DNA from: Leeuwenhoekiella nanhaiensis
Lineage (GTDB): Bacteria > Bacteroidota > Bacteroidia > Flavobacteriales > Flavobacteriaceae
Assembly (NCBI RefSeq): GCF_002744755.1
Contig: NZ_KZ319287.1
Location: 772,882 to 836,881 of the forward strand
Direction of reading: 5' to 3'
DNA: 64,000 bases
Below are positions 1-8,222 of the stretch, piece by piece (position 1 is the stretch's first letter; each line of letters starts with the position of its first letter). The notes beneath the pieces are model-generated. The model saw only the letters and a program-made list of their open reading frames with translations. It did not search any database and had not been told where the DNA came from. The translations under genes were made by a program, and so were the position numbers.

Positions 1-6
1 TATATT

Positions 7-2019
7 ATGAGCAACACAGATTTTGAAAACATTTCGTTTGATTTGCCCAAAAATCAAAGCAACGTGATCAAGGTAATTGGCGTAGGCGGAGGCGGTAGCA
101 ATGCTATCAACCACATGTTTAGCCAGGGTATTAAGGGTGTGGACTTTGTGGTCTGTAACACAGACGCGCAGGCACTAGAAAACAGTCCGGTGCCTATTCG
201 CATTCAGCTGGGTGTGAGCCTTACCGAAGGTCTTGGCGCCGGTGCCAATCCCGAAGTAGGAGAGCAGGCAGCTATTGAAAGCCTTGAAGAAGTAAAGCAA
301 ATGCTGGGAACTAACACCAAAATGGTATTTATCACAGCCGGTATGGGTGGTGGTACCGGTACGGGTGCGGCTCCGGTAATTGCAAAAATGGCTAAAGAGA
401 TGGATGTGCTTACCGTGGGTATTGTCACTATTCCGTTTCAGTTTGAAGGTAAGATGCGTAACGAGCAGGCTCAGCTTGGGGTAGAGCGTTTACGTTCTCA
501 CGTAGATTCACTTATCGTGATCAACAACAACAAGCTGCGCGAGGTTTACGGTAATTTGGGCTTTAAGGCCGGTTTCAGCAAAGCTGATGAGGTGCTTGCA
601 ACGGCCTCAAGAGGTATTGCAGAGGTGATTACGCATCACTATACGCAGAACATTGACCTTCGTGATGCAAAAACCGTATTAAGTAACAGTGGAACTGCCA
701 TAATGGGTAGTGCCAGTGCCAGTGGTGGTAGTCGTGCTCAGGACGCCATTAGAAAAGCGCTTGACTCTCCGTTATTAAATGACAATAAAATCACCGGTGC
801 TAAAAACGTATTGTTGCTCATCGTTTCGGGTACCGAAGAGATTACTATTGATGAAATAGGAGAAATCAACGATCATATTCAGGATGAGGCCGGTCACAGC
901 GCAAACATCATTATGGGTGTGGGTGAAGAAGAAAGCCTGGGTGACGCAATTTCGGTTACCATTATCGCAACGGGGTTTAATGTTGAACAACAAAACGAGA
1001 TCGTTAACACCGAAACCAAAAAAATTATTCATACGCTTGAAGACGAGCAGCGTGCACAGCACGATCTTTCGCCTAAAAGCACCGGCCGTACCTTAGACTT
1101 TTCGGCGCCAGCCCAAAAAGAAGAGCCAAAGCCAGAAAAAAAACCTATCGTACACACGCTTGATGATACCGATGATCCTATGGATCTAATGGTTAACAAG
1201 CCCAGGGAAGAAGCGCCTAAAAATGAAATGGATCTGATTCCTACGACCGATTTAATTCGGAATATTCAGGTGGTTTATGAAGAAGTTATTGATTACAGCT
1301 CCGCATCTGAACCTGTAGCCGAATCGAATGATGAGGAGCTTGAGTTTAAGATTGTAAGCGTTGAGGAGCCAAAACGGGAACCAGTTATTAAGCCTAAAGA
1401 AGAAGAACAGTTTACGCTCTCTTTTGATCTTCCGTTAAATGAAGAGAAACCTCTTAAGCCTGAAATTAAGAAAGAGGAAGAACCTCAGGAAATTGTCTAT
1501 ACATTAGACGACGATATCAGCGAAATCGAAGTGAACAGTCCTATCGAGATTGTTTCGGTGACCGAAGTTAATGAGAACGGCGAGAAGCGTTACAGTCTGG
1601 ATGATTATATGGAAATGGAGGAGCATTTGAATAGTGCAAAACCCGTACAAACAAAGAAACAGGAAGTTAAAAAAGTAGAGGAAGAGCCTCAGGTAAAGCA
1701 GGTGCAGGCTAAAGCTAAACCTGAAGAGCACGTAGAAGAAGGTGATGAAGATCCTACAAACACACCCATTTCGCAGTTGCTTACCGAGCGTGCGGCAGAG
1801 CGCAGACGTATGATGAAGGAGTTTAATTATAAATTCCACAACAACCAGTCGCGCATTGATGAGATTGAAAAGCAGCCGGCTTACAAGCGTATGGGAGTAA
1901 ATCTTGATGAAAACCCTTCGGCAAAAGGGTCTATGTCCAGAACTTCATTAAGTACAGATGAAAATGATGAGATCCAGTTGCGTAAAAACAACTCGTTCTT
2001 ACACGATAATGTCGATTAG
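7..2019 (+). CDS. ftsZ: Cell division protein FtsZ
   Basis: Tubulin-like GTPase that polymerises into the cytokinetic Z-ring at midcell. The 670-residue product has the N-terminal glycine-rich loop GVGGGGSNA (about 25-33), the tubulin signature GGGTGTG (114-120) and the T7-loop region with KADEVLATASRG (about 192-203). The GTPase and C-terminal subdomains end near residue 330. They are followed by roughly 300 residues of acidic, Glu/Lys/Pro-rich linker and a conserved tail ending NNSFLHDNVD. The linker makes it far longer than the roughly 390 residues of E. coli FtsZ, as is usual in Bacteroidota. The ATG lies 6 bp into the window, so the preceding gene (commonly ftsA) is not visible. A hairpin terminator follows. 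Identification is essentially certain. Confidence 0.98.
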   Translation: MSNTDFENISFDLPKNQSNVIKVIGVGGGGSNAINHMFSQGIKGVDFVVCNTDAQALENSPVPIRIQLGVSLTEGLGAGANPEVGEQAAIESLEEVKQMLGTNTKMVFITAGMGGGTGTGAAPVIAKMAKEMDVLTVGIVTIPFQFEGKMRNEQAQLGVERLRSHVDSLIVINNNKLREVYGNLGFKAGFSKADEVLATASRGIAEVITHHYTQNIDLRDAKTVLSNSGTAIMGSASASGGSRAQDAIRKALDSPLLNDNKITGAKNVLLLIVSGTEEITIDEIGEINDHIQDEAGHSANIIMGVGEEESLGDAISVTIIATGFNVEQQNEIVNTETKKIIHTLEDEQRAQHDLSPKSTGRTLDFSAPAQKEEPKPEKKPIVHTLDDTDDPMDLMVNKPREEAPKNEMDLIPTTDLIRNIQVVYEEVIDYSSASEPVAESNDEELEFKIVSVEEPKREPVIKPKEEEQFTLSFDLPLNEEKPLKPEIKKEEEPQEIVYTLDDDISEIEVNSPIEIVSVTEVNENGEKRYSLDDYMEMEEHLNSAKPVQTKKQEVKKVEEEPQVKQVQAKAKPEEHVEEGDEDPTNTPISQLLTERAAERRRMMKEFNYKFHNNQSRIDEIEKQPAYKRMGVNLDENPSAKGSMSRTSLSTDENDEIQLRKNNSFLHDNVD

Positions 2020-2041
2020 TTAGTAAAACCGATGTGAAAGG

Positions 2042-2069
2042 GCCGGTAGCGTGAGTTACCGGCTTTTTT
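2042..2069 (+). terminator. Rho-independent terminator of ftsZ
   Basis: Seven-base-pair stem GCCGGTA/TACCGGC with an 8-nt loop, followed directly by a T-run, 22 bp after the ftsZ stop codon. Confidence 0.8.
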
Positions 2070-2166
2070 ATTGGCGCTGCTCTTAGATACATTAACTTAT
2101 GACTTGCTATAAGGTGGTTCATACTTATTTTTTGAACAAAATATGGGGAAACCATCAAAAAGTAAG

Positions 2167-2174
2167 TATATTCG
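2167..2174 (+). promoter_or_regulatory. Probable -7 element before yqeY
   Basis: TATATTCG resembles the Bacteroidota -7 consensus TAnnTTTG and lies 22 bp before the yqeY start. No convincing -33 TTG was found at the usual spacing, so the call is tentative. Confidence 0.4.
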
Positions 2175-2196
2175 CAATCCGAAAATTATACCCGAT

Positions 2197-2646
2197 ATGA
2201 GTTTGCAAAACGAAGTTATGGCGGCTATGAAAGCAGCGATGAAGGCTAAAGATCAAAATGCTTTAGCATCCCTTCGCGCAATCAAGTCGGCTATTTTAAC
2301 TGCTCAAACAGAGAGTGGTGCTTCCGGGGAGCTAACTGAGGAGGAAGAGGTGAAAATGCTTCAGAAACTGGTTAAGCAACGTAAAGATAGTGCAGCGATT
2401 TATCAGGAACAGGGGCGTGAAGAGATGGCTCAGGAAGAGTTGGCTCAGGCAGCAGTAATTGAGCAGTTTTTACCCGAGCAGATGAGTGAGGAAGAAATTG
2501 AAAAGGTAGTAGCTTCAATAATTGAGAAAACAGGCGCTTCTGGTATGCAGGATATGGGTAAAGTGATGGGGATGGCTTCTAAAGAACTGGCCGGCCGTGC
2601 AGATGGCAAAACCATCTCTACTATAGTAAAGAAAAAGTTGTCTTAA
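2197..2646 (+). CDS. yqeY: GatB/YqeY domain protein
   Basis: Small cytosolic protein (149 residues) of the YqeY family, related to the tail domain of the GatB subunit of the tRNA-dependent amidotransferase; its exact role is unsettled. It begins MSLQNEVMAAMKAAMKAKD, with the family-typical Lys/Ala-rich helix. It continues with LRAIKSAI, QRKDSAAIYQEQGR (about 79-92) and a C-terminal helical part ending TISTIVKKKLS. An in-frame ATG 54 bp upstream (2143) exists, but a -7-like element TATATTCG lies at 2167-2174 inside that extension. Starting at 2197 gives the normal family length, so this start is preferred. Monocistronic between the ftsZ terminator and the tRNA cluster. Confidence 0.92.
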   Translation: MSLQNEVMAAMKAAMKAKDQNALASLRAIKSAILTAQTESGASGELTEEEEVKMLQKLVKQRKDSAAIYQEQGREEMAQEELAQAAVIEQFLPEQMSEEEIEKVVASIIEKTGASGMQDMGKVMGMASKELAGRADGKTISTIVKKKLS

Positions 2647-2694
2647 GTCAAGATTGTAAATAACAGGTTTTCAGTCCTGATTAAACTGGAAAAA

Positions 2695-2754
2695 GGCTAC
2701 GTGGCGCTCCCGAAGCGTCGAGAGAATAGCGAACATTAGATTTCACTGAGAGTT
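2695..2754 (+). pseudogene. Decayed tRNA-Arg-like relic
   Basis: This stretch resembles the 5' two-thirds of the intact tRNA-Arg that starts 111 bp later. It opens GGCTACGTGGCGC against GGCTCCGTGGCGC in the tRNA, then has about 16 inserted bases. Similarity resumes with GAATAGCG, an ATTAGATTTC block and CTGAGAGTT, matching the D-arm and anticodon-arm order of the real gene. It cannot fold as a tRNA because of the insertion and has no T-arm. It looks like a worn duplicate or a remnant of an earlier recombination at the same tRNA. The match is visible by eye but short and broken. Confidence 0.55.
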
Positions 2755-2805
2755 TTACAGTGATTTATAAAATTAACGCCTGAAAGTGCGACTAAACTTT
2801 CAAAG

Positions 2806-2879
2806 GGCTCCGTGGCGCAACTGAATAGCGCATCAGATTTCGGCTCTGAGGGTTGGGGGTTTGAATCCCTCCGGGGTCA
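2806..2879 (+). tRNA. tRNA-Arg (anticodon TCG)
   Basis: A 74-nt cloverleaf. The acceptor stem is GGCTCCG (2806-2812) paired with CGGGGTC (2872-2878), discriminator A2879. The D-arm uses GCGC/GCGC. The anticodon stem is TCAGA/TCTGA around the loop TTTCGGC, giving anticodon TCG (Arg, CGA codon). The T-arm is GGGGG/CCCTC around TTTGAAT, with one weak closing pair. CCA is not fully encoded. The 3' half (2834-2877) is repeated exactly at 5281-5324, and a worn 5' copy lies at 2695-2754, so the gene looks like a recombination target. A strong terminator follows at once. Confidence 0.93.
2834..2877 (+). repeat. 44-bp direct repeat, copy 1 (tRNA-Arg 3' half)
   Basis: From the anticodon stem to the acceptor 3' strand of tRNA-Arg. 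It is identical over 44 bp to 5281-5324. Direct repeats of a tRNA 3' end are the usual footprint of site-specific integration by tyrosine-recombinase elements. Confidence 0.9.
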
Positions 2880-2882
2880 CAA

Positions 2883-2920
2883 AAAAACGCTGTCATTTAA
2901 ATGACAGCGTTTTTCTTTTT
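2883..2920 (+). terminator. Bidirectional terminator after tRNA-Arg
   Basis: Perfect 16-bp inverted repeat AAAAACGCTGTCATTT (2883-2898) with AAATGACAGCGTTTTT (2899-2914). T-runs on both sides let it stop the tRNA transcript and also transcripts leaving the convergent metallopeptidase gene. Confidence 0.85.
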
Positions 2921-2957
2921 TAAGAATAAGATTTGTGTTTTAAATCCTAGAATTGCT

Positions 2958-3806
2958 TTAATAGAGATAATTTAATGCAACAATGTCATTGGGTCCAAAT
3001 TCTCCTGTAACTCTTGTTGAAAAGCACGACAGCATGATTGATGTAGGATCAAAGCCATAAGGAGTTCCTGGTATGTGAACCGCTCCGCTAGGGTTTGCCA
3101 ATTCTCCAAAGCTAGGTCGGCCACAACTCTGGCGCGTAAACCAATCTGTATGGCGAAGACCTACTGTGTGTCCAAGCTCATGGGTTATTACGTGCGTATT
3201 AACCTGAAGTGAAAAAGCTTCCATTCCAGAGAAGATTTGAACAGTACCAAAAGGATTGCCAGCACTTGGAAAGCCGGCAACACCACCTGCCTGGCCATTT
3301 GGGTTTTGAAATACGTAGGTATCGCCACTTAATAAAGTGGGTATGTCTGAAGTTATAGTTAGATTAAACGTTAAACCTATTCCTAAGTCATTATAGTTAT
3401 CTATGGCTGCCTCAAGAGCCTCTAGTTGTTTTGGAGTTAAATTTAAAGGGTCTCCATTACCGGCATAACCTGTTACTTCAATTACTCGTGGTGACTCAAC
3501 AAGATTGTAGGTGCGGTATTGCTTTGTATTAGTCTTAGCTACCTTCATACTCTCAAGCTGAGATTTACTTATTGCGATGTCACCTTCTACAAGGTAACTG
3601 GTTTCGATTTTTCCGTCAGGAAATCTTGTAGTTATTGTTTCAACATCATCGCTATTTAAGCTTAAGGATTTGATTTTTGAGATCGTTTGAGCAGTAATCT
3701 CTAGGTTTTCAGTTTGAATTTCTTCAACCTCTGAAGTTACTTCATCAGTCTGGCAGGAGATAACTAATGAAACTCCTGTTACAAAAAGTAAAAATTGTTT
3801 TTTCAT
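2958..3806 (-). CDS. M57-like HExxH zinc metallopeptidase lipoprotein
   Basis: Predicted secreted zinc peptidase of 282 residues. It starts MKKQFLLFVTGVSLVISC, a lipoprotein signal peptide with Cys18 as the lipidated residue, so it should be anchored in the outer envelope. A pro-like region of about 100 residues follows. The catalytic motif is HELGHTVGLRH (209-219), with metal ligands His209, His213 and His219 and base Glu210, and a Met-turn-like SIMLS at 256-260. This fits the dual-action HEIGH peptidases (M57) better than classical metzincins, although the long HExxHxxGxxH form is metzincin-like. It lies divergently from the curlin-repeat gene inside the segment bracketed by tRNA repeats, and it is more AT-rich by eye than neighbouring housekeeping genes. 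The substrate is unknown. Confidence 0.8.
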   Translation of the reverse strand: MKKQFLLFVTGVSLVISCQTDEVTSEVEEIQTENLEITAQTISKIKSLSLNSDDVETITTRFPDGKIETSYLVEGDIAISKSQLESMKVAKTNTKQYRTYNLVESPRVIEVTGYAGNGDPLNLTPKQLEALEAAIDNYNDLGIGLTFNLTITSDIPTLLSGDTYVFQNPNGQAGGVAGFPSAGNPFGTVQIFSGMEAFSLQVNTHVITHELGHTVGLRHTDWFTRQSCGRPSFGELANPSGAVHIPGTPYGFDPTSIMLSCFSTRVTGEFGPNDIVALNYLY

Positions 3807-4049
3807 AAAGATTGCTTTAAGTTGGTTTATAGGTATTAATTTAATTAAAAAAAAATCATATAAAGCCTTGATTTTTAATTTTTTATAAATAAATCCGTTT
3901 ATCTGTAAACTCGGGGTTTTAACGAAAAATTTGTATTAAGTAAATTTTATGACCTAGCTTGATGACACTGAAGAAAGATCTACAGCTTCATAATTAATGA
4001 GGAGTTGGCCTACTTTTTTCAATCAACATCAACTTAAACTTATCAATCG

Positions 4050-5039
4050 ATGAAAAAAACTATTATTTTATTAGGTAGTGTGCTTTTTGTAGCAGCTGCC
4101 TCAGCACAGAGCAATGAAAGTCTTGTGAGTCAAACAGGCGATAACAACGAGATTGTTGTATCGCAAACGGGGCAAAGTAATTTTTCCAGCGCTAATCAGA
4201 ATGTTCTTGGTAACGAAGCTGATATTACCCAGGATGGTCTTATAAACCAAAGCTTCCTGGATCAGACAGGAAATGCCAATCTAACAAGTGTTGACCAGCT
4301 AGGGAGTTTTAATTTCTCTAGCGTAAATCAAACAGGACAACAAAATATAGCATCTGTCGATCAGGACGGTTCTGGGAATACCGGTTTTATTACTCAGGTA
4401 ACTAATGCGGGAGGGTCGTTAAATAACTCCAGTATTATTCAGGAAGGTAACGGTAACTACGCCCTTGCAGACGTTTTTGGTAGCGAAAATGAAACGGATA
4501 TCTTACAATGGGGTAATTCTAATCAAGCTTTTCAAATTGTCGAAGGGGCAGCAAATGTGGCAACAATTACGCAAGGTGAGGCCTTAACGGGCTTTGCGTC
4601 TTCTCAGGGAAGTTTAGCGCAGCAGGAGCAGTATGGTAATGATAATAGTTCTAGTATAACTCAAAGAGGTACGGGACAGTTTGCGCTGCAGGCTAGCTTG
4701 GGTGATGATAATGAAGTTATTGCATATCAGGGTAATATTGGTAATTTCTCCAGACAAGTTCAAATTGGTAACGGTAACTTTGGTCGTACTCAGCAATATT
4801 TTTCTTCTAATATTTCTCTGCAAGAGCAATTTGGAGATGATAATACTGCAATCACCAGACAAACAGGCGTAGGAAATAATTTTGCAACCGTCGCTCAAAA
4901 TGGTGCAGAGAATTACGCCCTTCAGACACAGAACGGTTTAGGCAATGGAGCTGCGGTTACCCAATTGGGACTTGATCATTCTAGTATAATTAATCAGCTG
5001 GGAACTGGCAATCAATCTGATGTTTTTCAAACGGAATAA
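4050..5039 (+). CDS. Curlin-repeat (CsgA/CsgB-like) secreted protein
   Basis: A 329-residue protein with a cleavable signal peptide (MKKTIILLGSVLFVAAASAQ). The rest consists of degenerate repeats of about 20-22 residues with the pattern S-x5-Q-x-G-x2-N, for example the opening SLVSQTGDNNEIVVSQTG and later VNQTGQQNIASVDQDGSGN. That is the beta-solenoid repeat of curli subunits, so the product is expected to be an extracellular functional-amyloid or adhesive fibre subunit. It is longer than E. coli CsgA (about 150 residues). The secretion and nucleation genes csgE, csgF and csgG are absent from this window, so export must use genes elsewhere. It lies 243 bp from the divergent metallopeptidase and ends at a strong terminator. 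The family call is firm; function is inferred. Confidence 0.85.
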   Translation: MKKTIILLGSVLFVAAASAQSNESLVSQTGDNNEIVVSQTGQSNFSSANQNVLGNEADITQDGLINQSFLDQTGNANLTSVDQLGSFNFSSVNQTGQQNIASVDQDGSGNTGFITQVTNAGGSLNNSSIIQEGNGNYALADVFGSENETDILQWGNSNQAFQIVEGAANVATITQGEALTGFASSQGSLAQQEQYGNDNSSSITQRGTGQFALQASLGDDNEVIAYQGNIGNFSRQVQIGNGNFGRTQQYFSSNISLQEQFGDDNTAITRQTGVGNNFATVAQNGAENYALQTQNGLGNGAAVTQLGLDHSSIINQLGTGNQSDVFQTE

Positions 5040-5061
5040 TACAAATTGGTTTATGTTATAA

Positions 5062-5097
5062 AAGAAGGGCTTGTCCAAATGGATAAGCCCTTCTTTT
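5062..5097 (+). terminator. Terminator after the curlin-repeat gene
   Basis: 15-bp near-perfect stem AAGAAGGGCTTGTCC/GGATAAGCCCTTCTT (one G-T pair) with a 4-nt loop and a short T-run, 22 bp after the stop codon. Confidence 0.85.
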
Positions 5098-5280
5098 ATC
5101 TATATATTTTCGAAAATAAAGCGTAATTAATGTTCGCATTTGAAGCAAAGTTTTGCTTTGCTTTTAAGAATTGCGATTATTTTTTGTTTGATAAGTTTAT
5201 TTTAAATAGTTCAGTTTAATAGCGTTTCAATTAGGCGCTGCGCGCTGCGCTTGAATTATTTTACAACACACTTATACTAC

Positions 5281-5324
5281 CAGATTTCGGCTCTGAGGGT
5301 TGGGGGTTTGAATCCCTCCGGGGT
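5281..5324 (+). repeat. 44-bp direct repeat, copy 2 (orphan tRNA-Arg 3' half)
   Basis: Exact copy of 2834-2877. No acceptor 5' strand or D-arm precedes it, so it is not a functional tRNA. A classic terminator follows at 5333-5370, as after a tRNA gene. This suggests it is the displaced original 3' end of the tRNA gene, with the intact copy at 2806-2879 rebuilt by inserted DNA. The spacer from 5098 to 5280 holds no gene; it contains a GC-rich inverted motif (TTCAATTAGGCGC...GCTGCGCTTGAA, about 5226-5254). Confidence 0.88.
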
Positions 5325-5332
5325 AGCAGCTT

Positions 5333-5370
5333 AAACCGCAATTGAAACATGTTTCGATTGCGGTTTTTTT
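5333..5370 (+). terminator. Terminator after the orphan tRNA 3' half
   Basis: Stem AAACCGCAAT-T-GAAAC (5333-5348) paired with GTTTC-G-ATTGCGGTTT (5351-5366), with a 2-nt loop and a T7 run. Confidence 0.8.
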
Positions 5371-5441
5371 ATTTATTTCGGTTTCTTTTCGGGAAAAACA
5401 ATATCTTAGTCATCACTATTAATTATAAATAATAGCAAAGT

Positions 5442-6173
5442 TTGCAGCCCCACAGACTCAATAAATATTCAGGGATCCTCATTTTAGTGCTTGTGGTCCT
5501 TGGGATAAATCTTTTTTCGGTATACCGATTTGACCTACAGATCATGAGAATGGTGAGGTCAGTGTCTACATTGGTTTTTTTGCTGGTTTATTTTTTGCTT
5601 ACAAATAAGCGGGACCGTTGGATCACCTGGGGTCTGATACTGCTAACACTTCGGGATTTTGTGCATCTTTTTTTTGAAAGAACCTGGGGAGCAGAACTTT
5701 ATTTAATTTTAAGCACATTGAGTTATATCCTTTTCATTATAGAACGACTGCCTTTTTTAAAGGCATCCGGCTTTAAAAAATCGTCTTTTTTGATTGCCGG
5801 ATTACTTTCACTGGGAAATATCACCATACTCTATATGTTATCTGGTTTTGTAGAGAATCAAATGCAGGATACTTTAGAATTACCCCTGTTTTATTGCTTG
5901 GGCGGGTCTTTAATTCTACTGGTTTCAAGTGCGTACTATTATAACTTCACACTTAATAGCAATCGCTCCCTGCGATTTGCGTTAATGGTTACCGGATTTA
6001 TCATTGCAGATGTCTCCGCCTGTTTGGCTTATTACAATGATTATGAAGGGTTATGGTATGCAGATCGTTTCTTTTATGCGTTTAGTCTGGGTTGCCTAAT
6101 TTGTTTTGCTATTGATAGCGAGGGTGCACTTAGAGAACAGGAAGATATTGAGATGTTAAAAGATAGATTATAA
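5442..6173 (+). CDS. Multi-pass membrane protein, unknown (paralogue 1)
   Basis: A 243-residue integral membrane protein with about seven or eight hydrophobic segments. Recognisable features are a charged motif LTLRDFVHLFFE between early helices (about 69-80), a late helix with FIIADVSACLAYYND, and a final helix after ADRFFYAFSLGCLICF. The next gene shares the same landmarks (FWLRDIAAIFYEE, FTISDIAAYLGIYQEN, TRIFYFAGLL), so the two are tandem duplicates. Size and topology recall YhhN/lysoplasmalogenase-type proteins, but diagnostic residues could not be confirmed. The apparent start is TTG; the first ATG lies within helix 2, so TTG is plausible though uncertain. It follows directly after the tRNA-bracketed island. 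Confidence 0.7.
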   Translation: MQPHRLNKYSGILILVLVVLGINLFSVYRFDLQIMRMVRSVSTLVFLLVYFLLTNKRDRWITWGLILLTLRDFVHLFFERTWGAELYLILSTLSYILFIIERLPFLKASGFKKSSFLIAGLLSLGNITILYMLSGFVENQMQDTLELPLFYCLGGSLILLVSSAYYYNFTLNSNRSLRFALMVTGFIIADVSACLAYYNDYEGLWYADRFFYAFSLGCLICFAIDSEGALREQEDIEMLKDRL

Positions 6174-6295
6174 AAGAACTCAAAGATATTTTCATATTTG
6201 AGTGGTGATGCGAGAGAAGAGCTTGATAGAAAGATTTTAGAATTTTGCGTTTCTTTGTAGCACCAACTTTTATTTTTCTTATAATTTAAGAGAGT

Positions 6296-7015
6296 ATGAA
6301 AGGCATAAGTATTAAAAATTCAGAGCGGTTTAAAACGCTTGCAGGTATTTGTGCTGTGCTCATACTGATCAATGTTCTTGCCGTGTTTTTTTTCTCAGCG
6401 TATTTGTCGCGCACTGTTAGATTTGTTGGTTCGACTATTTTAATCAGTTACTTTTTAGTTGTTTTTCCGCAGCAGCGCAATAAGGTTCTACTGGTGCTTG
6501 GAGCGTTCTGGCTAAGAGATATTGCAGCCATATTTTATGAGGAAGACTCCAATACCTTGGGGTATTTTATATTTGGAGCTATAGCCTATTTAGGCATGTT
6601 CTTCAGGCAATTAAAAAGCTTGCTACGCTTTAAAATAATTACACCCTCTATTACAATTACCGGTGTAGTGGTTTTGGCTTGTTTTGGTTTGTTGTATAGT
6701 TTAGAGTCTATCCTTGATGAAGGGGAATATGAACACAGTTTAATCTATTACTACTATTTTCTGGGAATAAGTATTGTTTTCTCAATCCTGCTTGCTATCT
6801 ACTATTACTATAGAATAGGAGGTCTGCGCGCTTTGCTCTTTTCTTTCGCGGTTTTTTCATTTACGATCTCTGATATAGCGGCTTATCTTGGGATTTATCA
6901 GGAGAACTATTCGTTTTTTTTGGTTACCCGTATATTCTACTTTGCAGGATTATTAATGCTTATGAATTTCTCCTTATCTCAGGATGCTGACCGGGATGAA
7001 AGTTTACCAGAGTAA
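6296..7015 (+). CDS. Multi-pass membrane protein, unknown (paralogue 2)
   Basis: A 239-residue integral membrane protein of the same type as the gene 122 bp upstream, with about seven or eight predicted helices. It has the shared RD-x6-E motif in FWLRDIAAIFYEED and an aromatic run SLIYYYYFLGIS in the middle. The late helix pair is FTISDIAAYLGIYQEN and TRIFYFAGLLMLMNF. The start is an ATG (6296) in front of a polar N-terminus, so this copy has the more secure start of the pair. It is not obviously co-transcribed with prfA (112-bp gap with its own -7-like element). Function is unknown; a lipid-modifying YhhN-like role is only a guess. Confidence 0.7.
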   Translation: MKGISIKNSERFKTLAGICAVLILINVLAVFFFSAYLSRTVRFVGSTILISYFLVVFPQQRNKVLLVLGAFWLRDIAAIFYEEDSNTLGYFIFGAIAYLGMFFRQLKSLLRFKIITPSITITGVVVLACFGLLYSLESILDEGEYEHSLIYYYYFLGISIVFSILLAIYYYYRIGGLRALLFSFAVFSFTISDIAAYLGIYQENYSFFLVTRIFYFAGLLMLMNFSLSQDADRDESLPE

Positions 7016-7101
7016 GCACCGCTGTACCTGTACAATTACAAAATTACTTTTATAGCTTTCCATACCTTGCTTTAGATAACTGAATAAACCTTTATTTTAC
7101 G

Positions 7102-7109
7102 TAAATTCG
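7102..7109 (+). promoter_or_regulatory. Probable -7 element of the prfA-pyrF operon
   Basis: TAAATTCG resembles TAnnTTTG and lies 18 bp before the prfA ATG. No clear -33 TTG was found at about 20-bp spacing. Confidence 0.4.
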
Positions 7110-7127
7110 CGTGCAATTAAAATTCCC

Positions 7128-8204
7128 ATGCTAGACAGATTAAACTTTATAAAACAACGCTTTGACGAGGTGAGTGATTTAATTATTCAACCGGATGTGA
7201 TCAGCGATCAGAAGCGTTATATAGAACTCAATAAAGAATACAAAGACCTGCGCGCCATTATGGATGAGCGCGAAAAATACATTCAGCTTACACAGCGCAT
7301 TGAGGAGGCTGAAGAAATCATTGCCGATGGTAGTGATCCTGAAATGACCGAAATGGCCAAAATGCAGCTTGAAGAAGCGAAAGAGGCTAAGCCGGGTCTT
7401 GAGGAAAAAATACGTTTTATGTTGGTTCCTAAAGATCCCGAAGATGCCAAGAATGCGGTGATGGAAATCAGAGCAGGAACCGGTGGTGATGAAGCCAGTA
7501 TTTTTGCCGGAGATCTCTATCGTATGTATATGAAATATTGCGAGAGCAAAGGTTGGAAAACCAGCACGATTGACTACAGTGAAGGTACCAGTGGCGGTTT
7601 TAAAGAGATTCAGGTTGAAGTTACCGGTGAAGATGTTTACGGAACACTTCGTTTTGAGGCCGGTGTACACCGTGTACAGCGGGTACCGCAGACTGAAACC
7701 CAGGGGCGCGTACACACCAGCGCGGCAACTGTGATGGTTTTTCCGGAGGCCGAAGAATTTGATGTGGAAATCGATCCTAAAGAAGTACGTATCGATTATT
7801 TCTGTTCGTCTGGACCCGGTGGTCAGTCTGTAAACACCACCTATTCTGCAGTGCGTTTAACGCACATTCCAACCGGACTTGTAGCTCAATGTCAGGATCA
7901 GAAATCCCAACACAAAAACAAAGAGAAAGCTTTTAAAGTACTACGTTCGCGTTTATACGATATGGAGCTTGCCAAACGTCAGGAAGAAGAGGCAGCTAAG
8001 CGTGGTTCTATGGTGACCAGTGGAGACCGTAGTGCTAAAATACGCACCTACAACTACCCACAGGGGCGTGTAACCGATCACCGTATCAACCTTACGCTTT
8101 ACGATTTGTCAAACATCATTGATGGGGATATTCAGCGTATCATAGACGAACTCCAGCTTGTGAGCAATACTGAAAAATTAGCCGAAGGTGGAGAATCTAT
8201 TTAA
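7128..8204 (+). CDS. prfA: Peptide chain release factor 1
   Basis: Class I release factor that reads UAA/UAG stop codons and triggers peptidyl-tRNA hydrolysis. At 358 residues it is of normal length. The recognition tripeptide is PQT (187-189, in RVPQTE), a PxT motif of RF1 rather than the SPF of RF2. The catalytic GGQ is at 231-233, inside [12 protein letters not shown]. The N-terminal 100 residues are the coiled helical domain. It heads a three-gene run with pyrF and a metal-receptor gene, with 18-bp gaps between members. Confidence 0.98.
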   Translation: MLDRLNFIKQRFDEVSDLIIQPDVISDQKRYIELNKEYKDLRAIMDEREKYIQLTQRIEEAEEIIADGSDPEMTEMAKMQLEEAKEAKPGLEEKIRFMLVPKDPEDAKNAVMEIRAGTGGDEASIFAGDLYRMYMKYCESKGWKTSTIDYSEGTSGGFKEIQVEVTGEDVYGTLRFEAGVHRVQRVPQTETQGRVHTSAATVMVFPEAEEFDVEIDPKEVRIDYFCSSGPGGQSVNTTYSAVRLTHIPTGLVAQCQDQKSQHKNKEKAFKVLRSRLYDMELAKRQEEEAAKRGSMVTSGDRSAKIRTYNYPQGRVTDHRINLTLYDLSNIIDGDIQRIIDELQLVSNTEKLAEGGESI

Positions 8205-8222
8205 TTCTTAAAGCATCAAGAC

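Noticed and set aside
5281..5324. Second tRNA-Arg gene
   Set aside because: Only the 3' half is present; the 5' acceptor strand and D-arm are absent.
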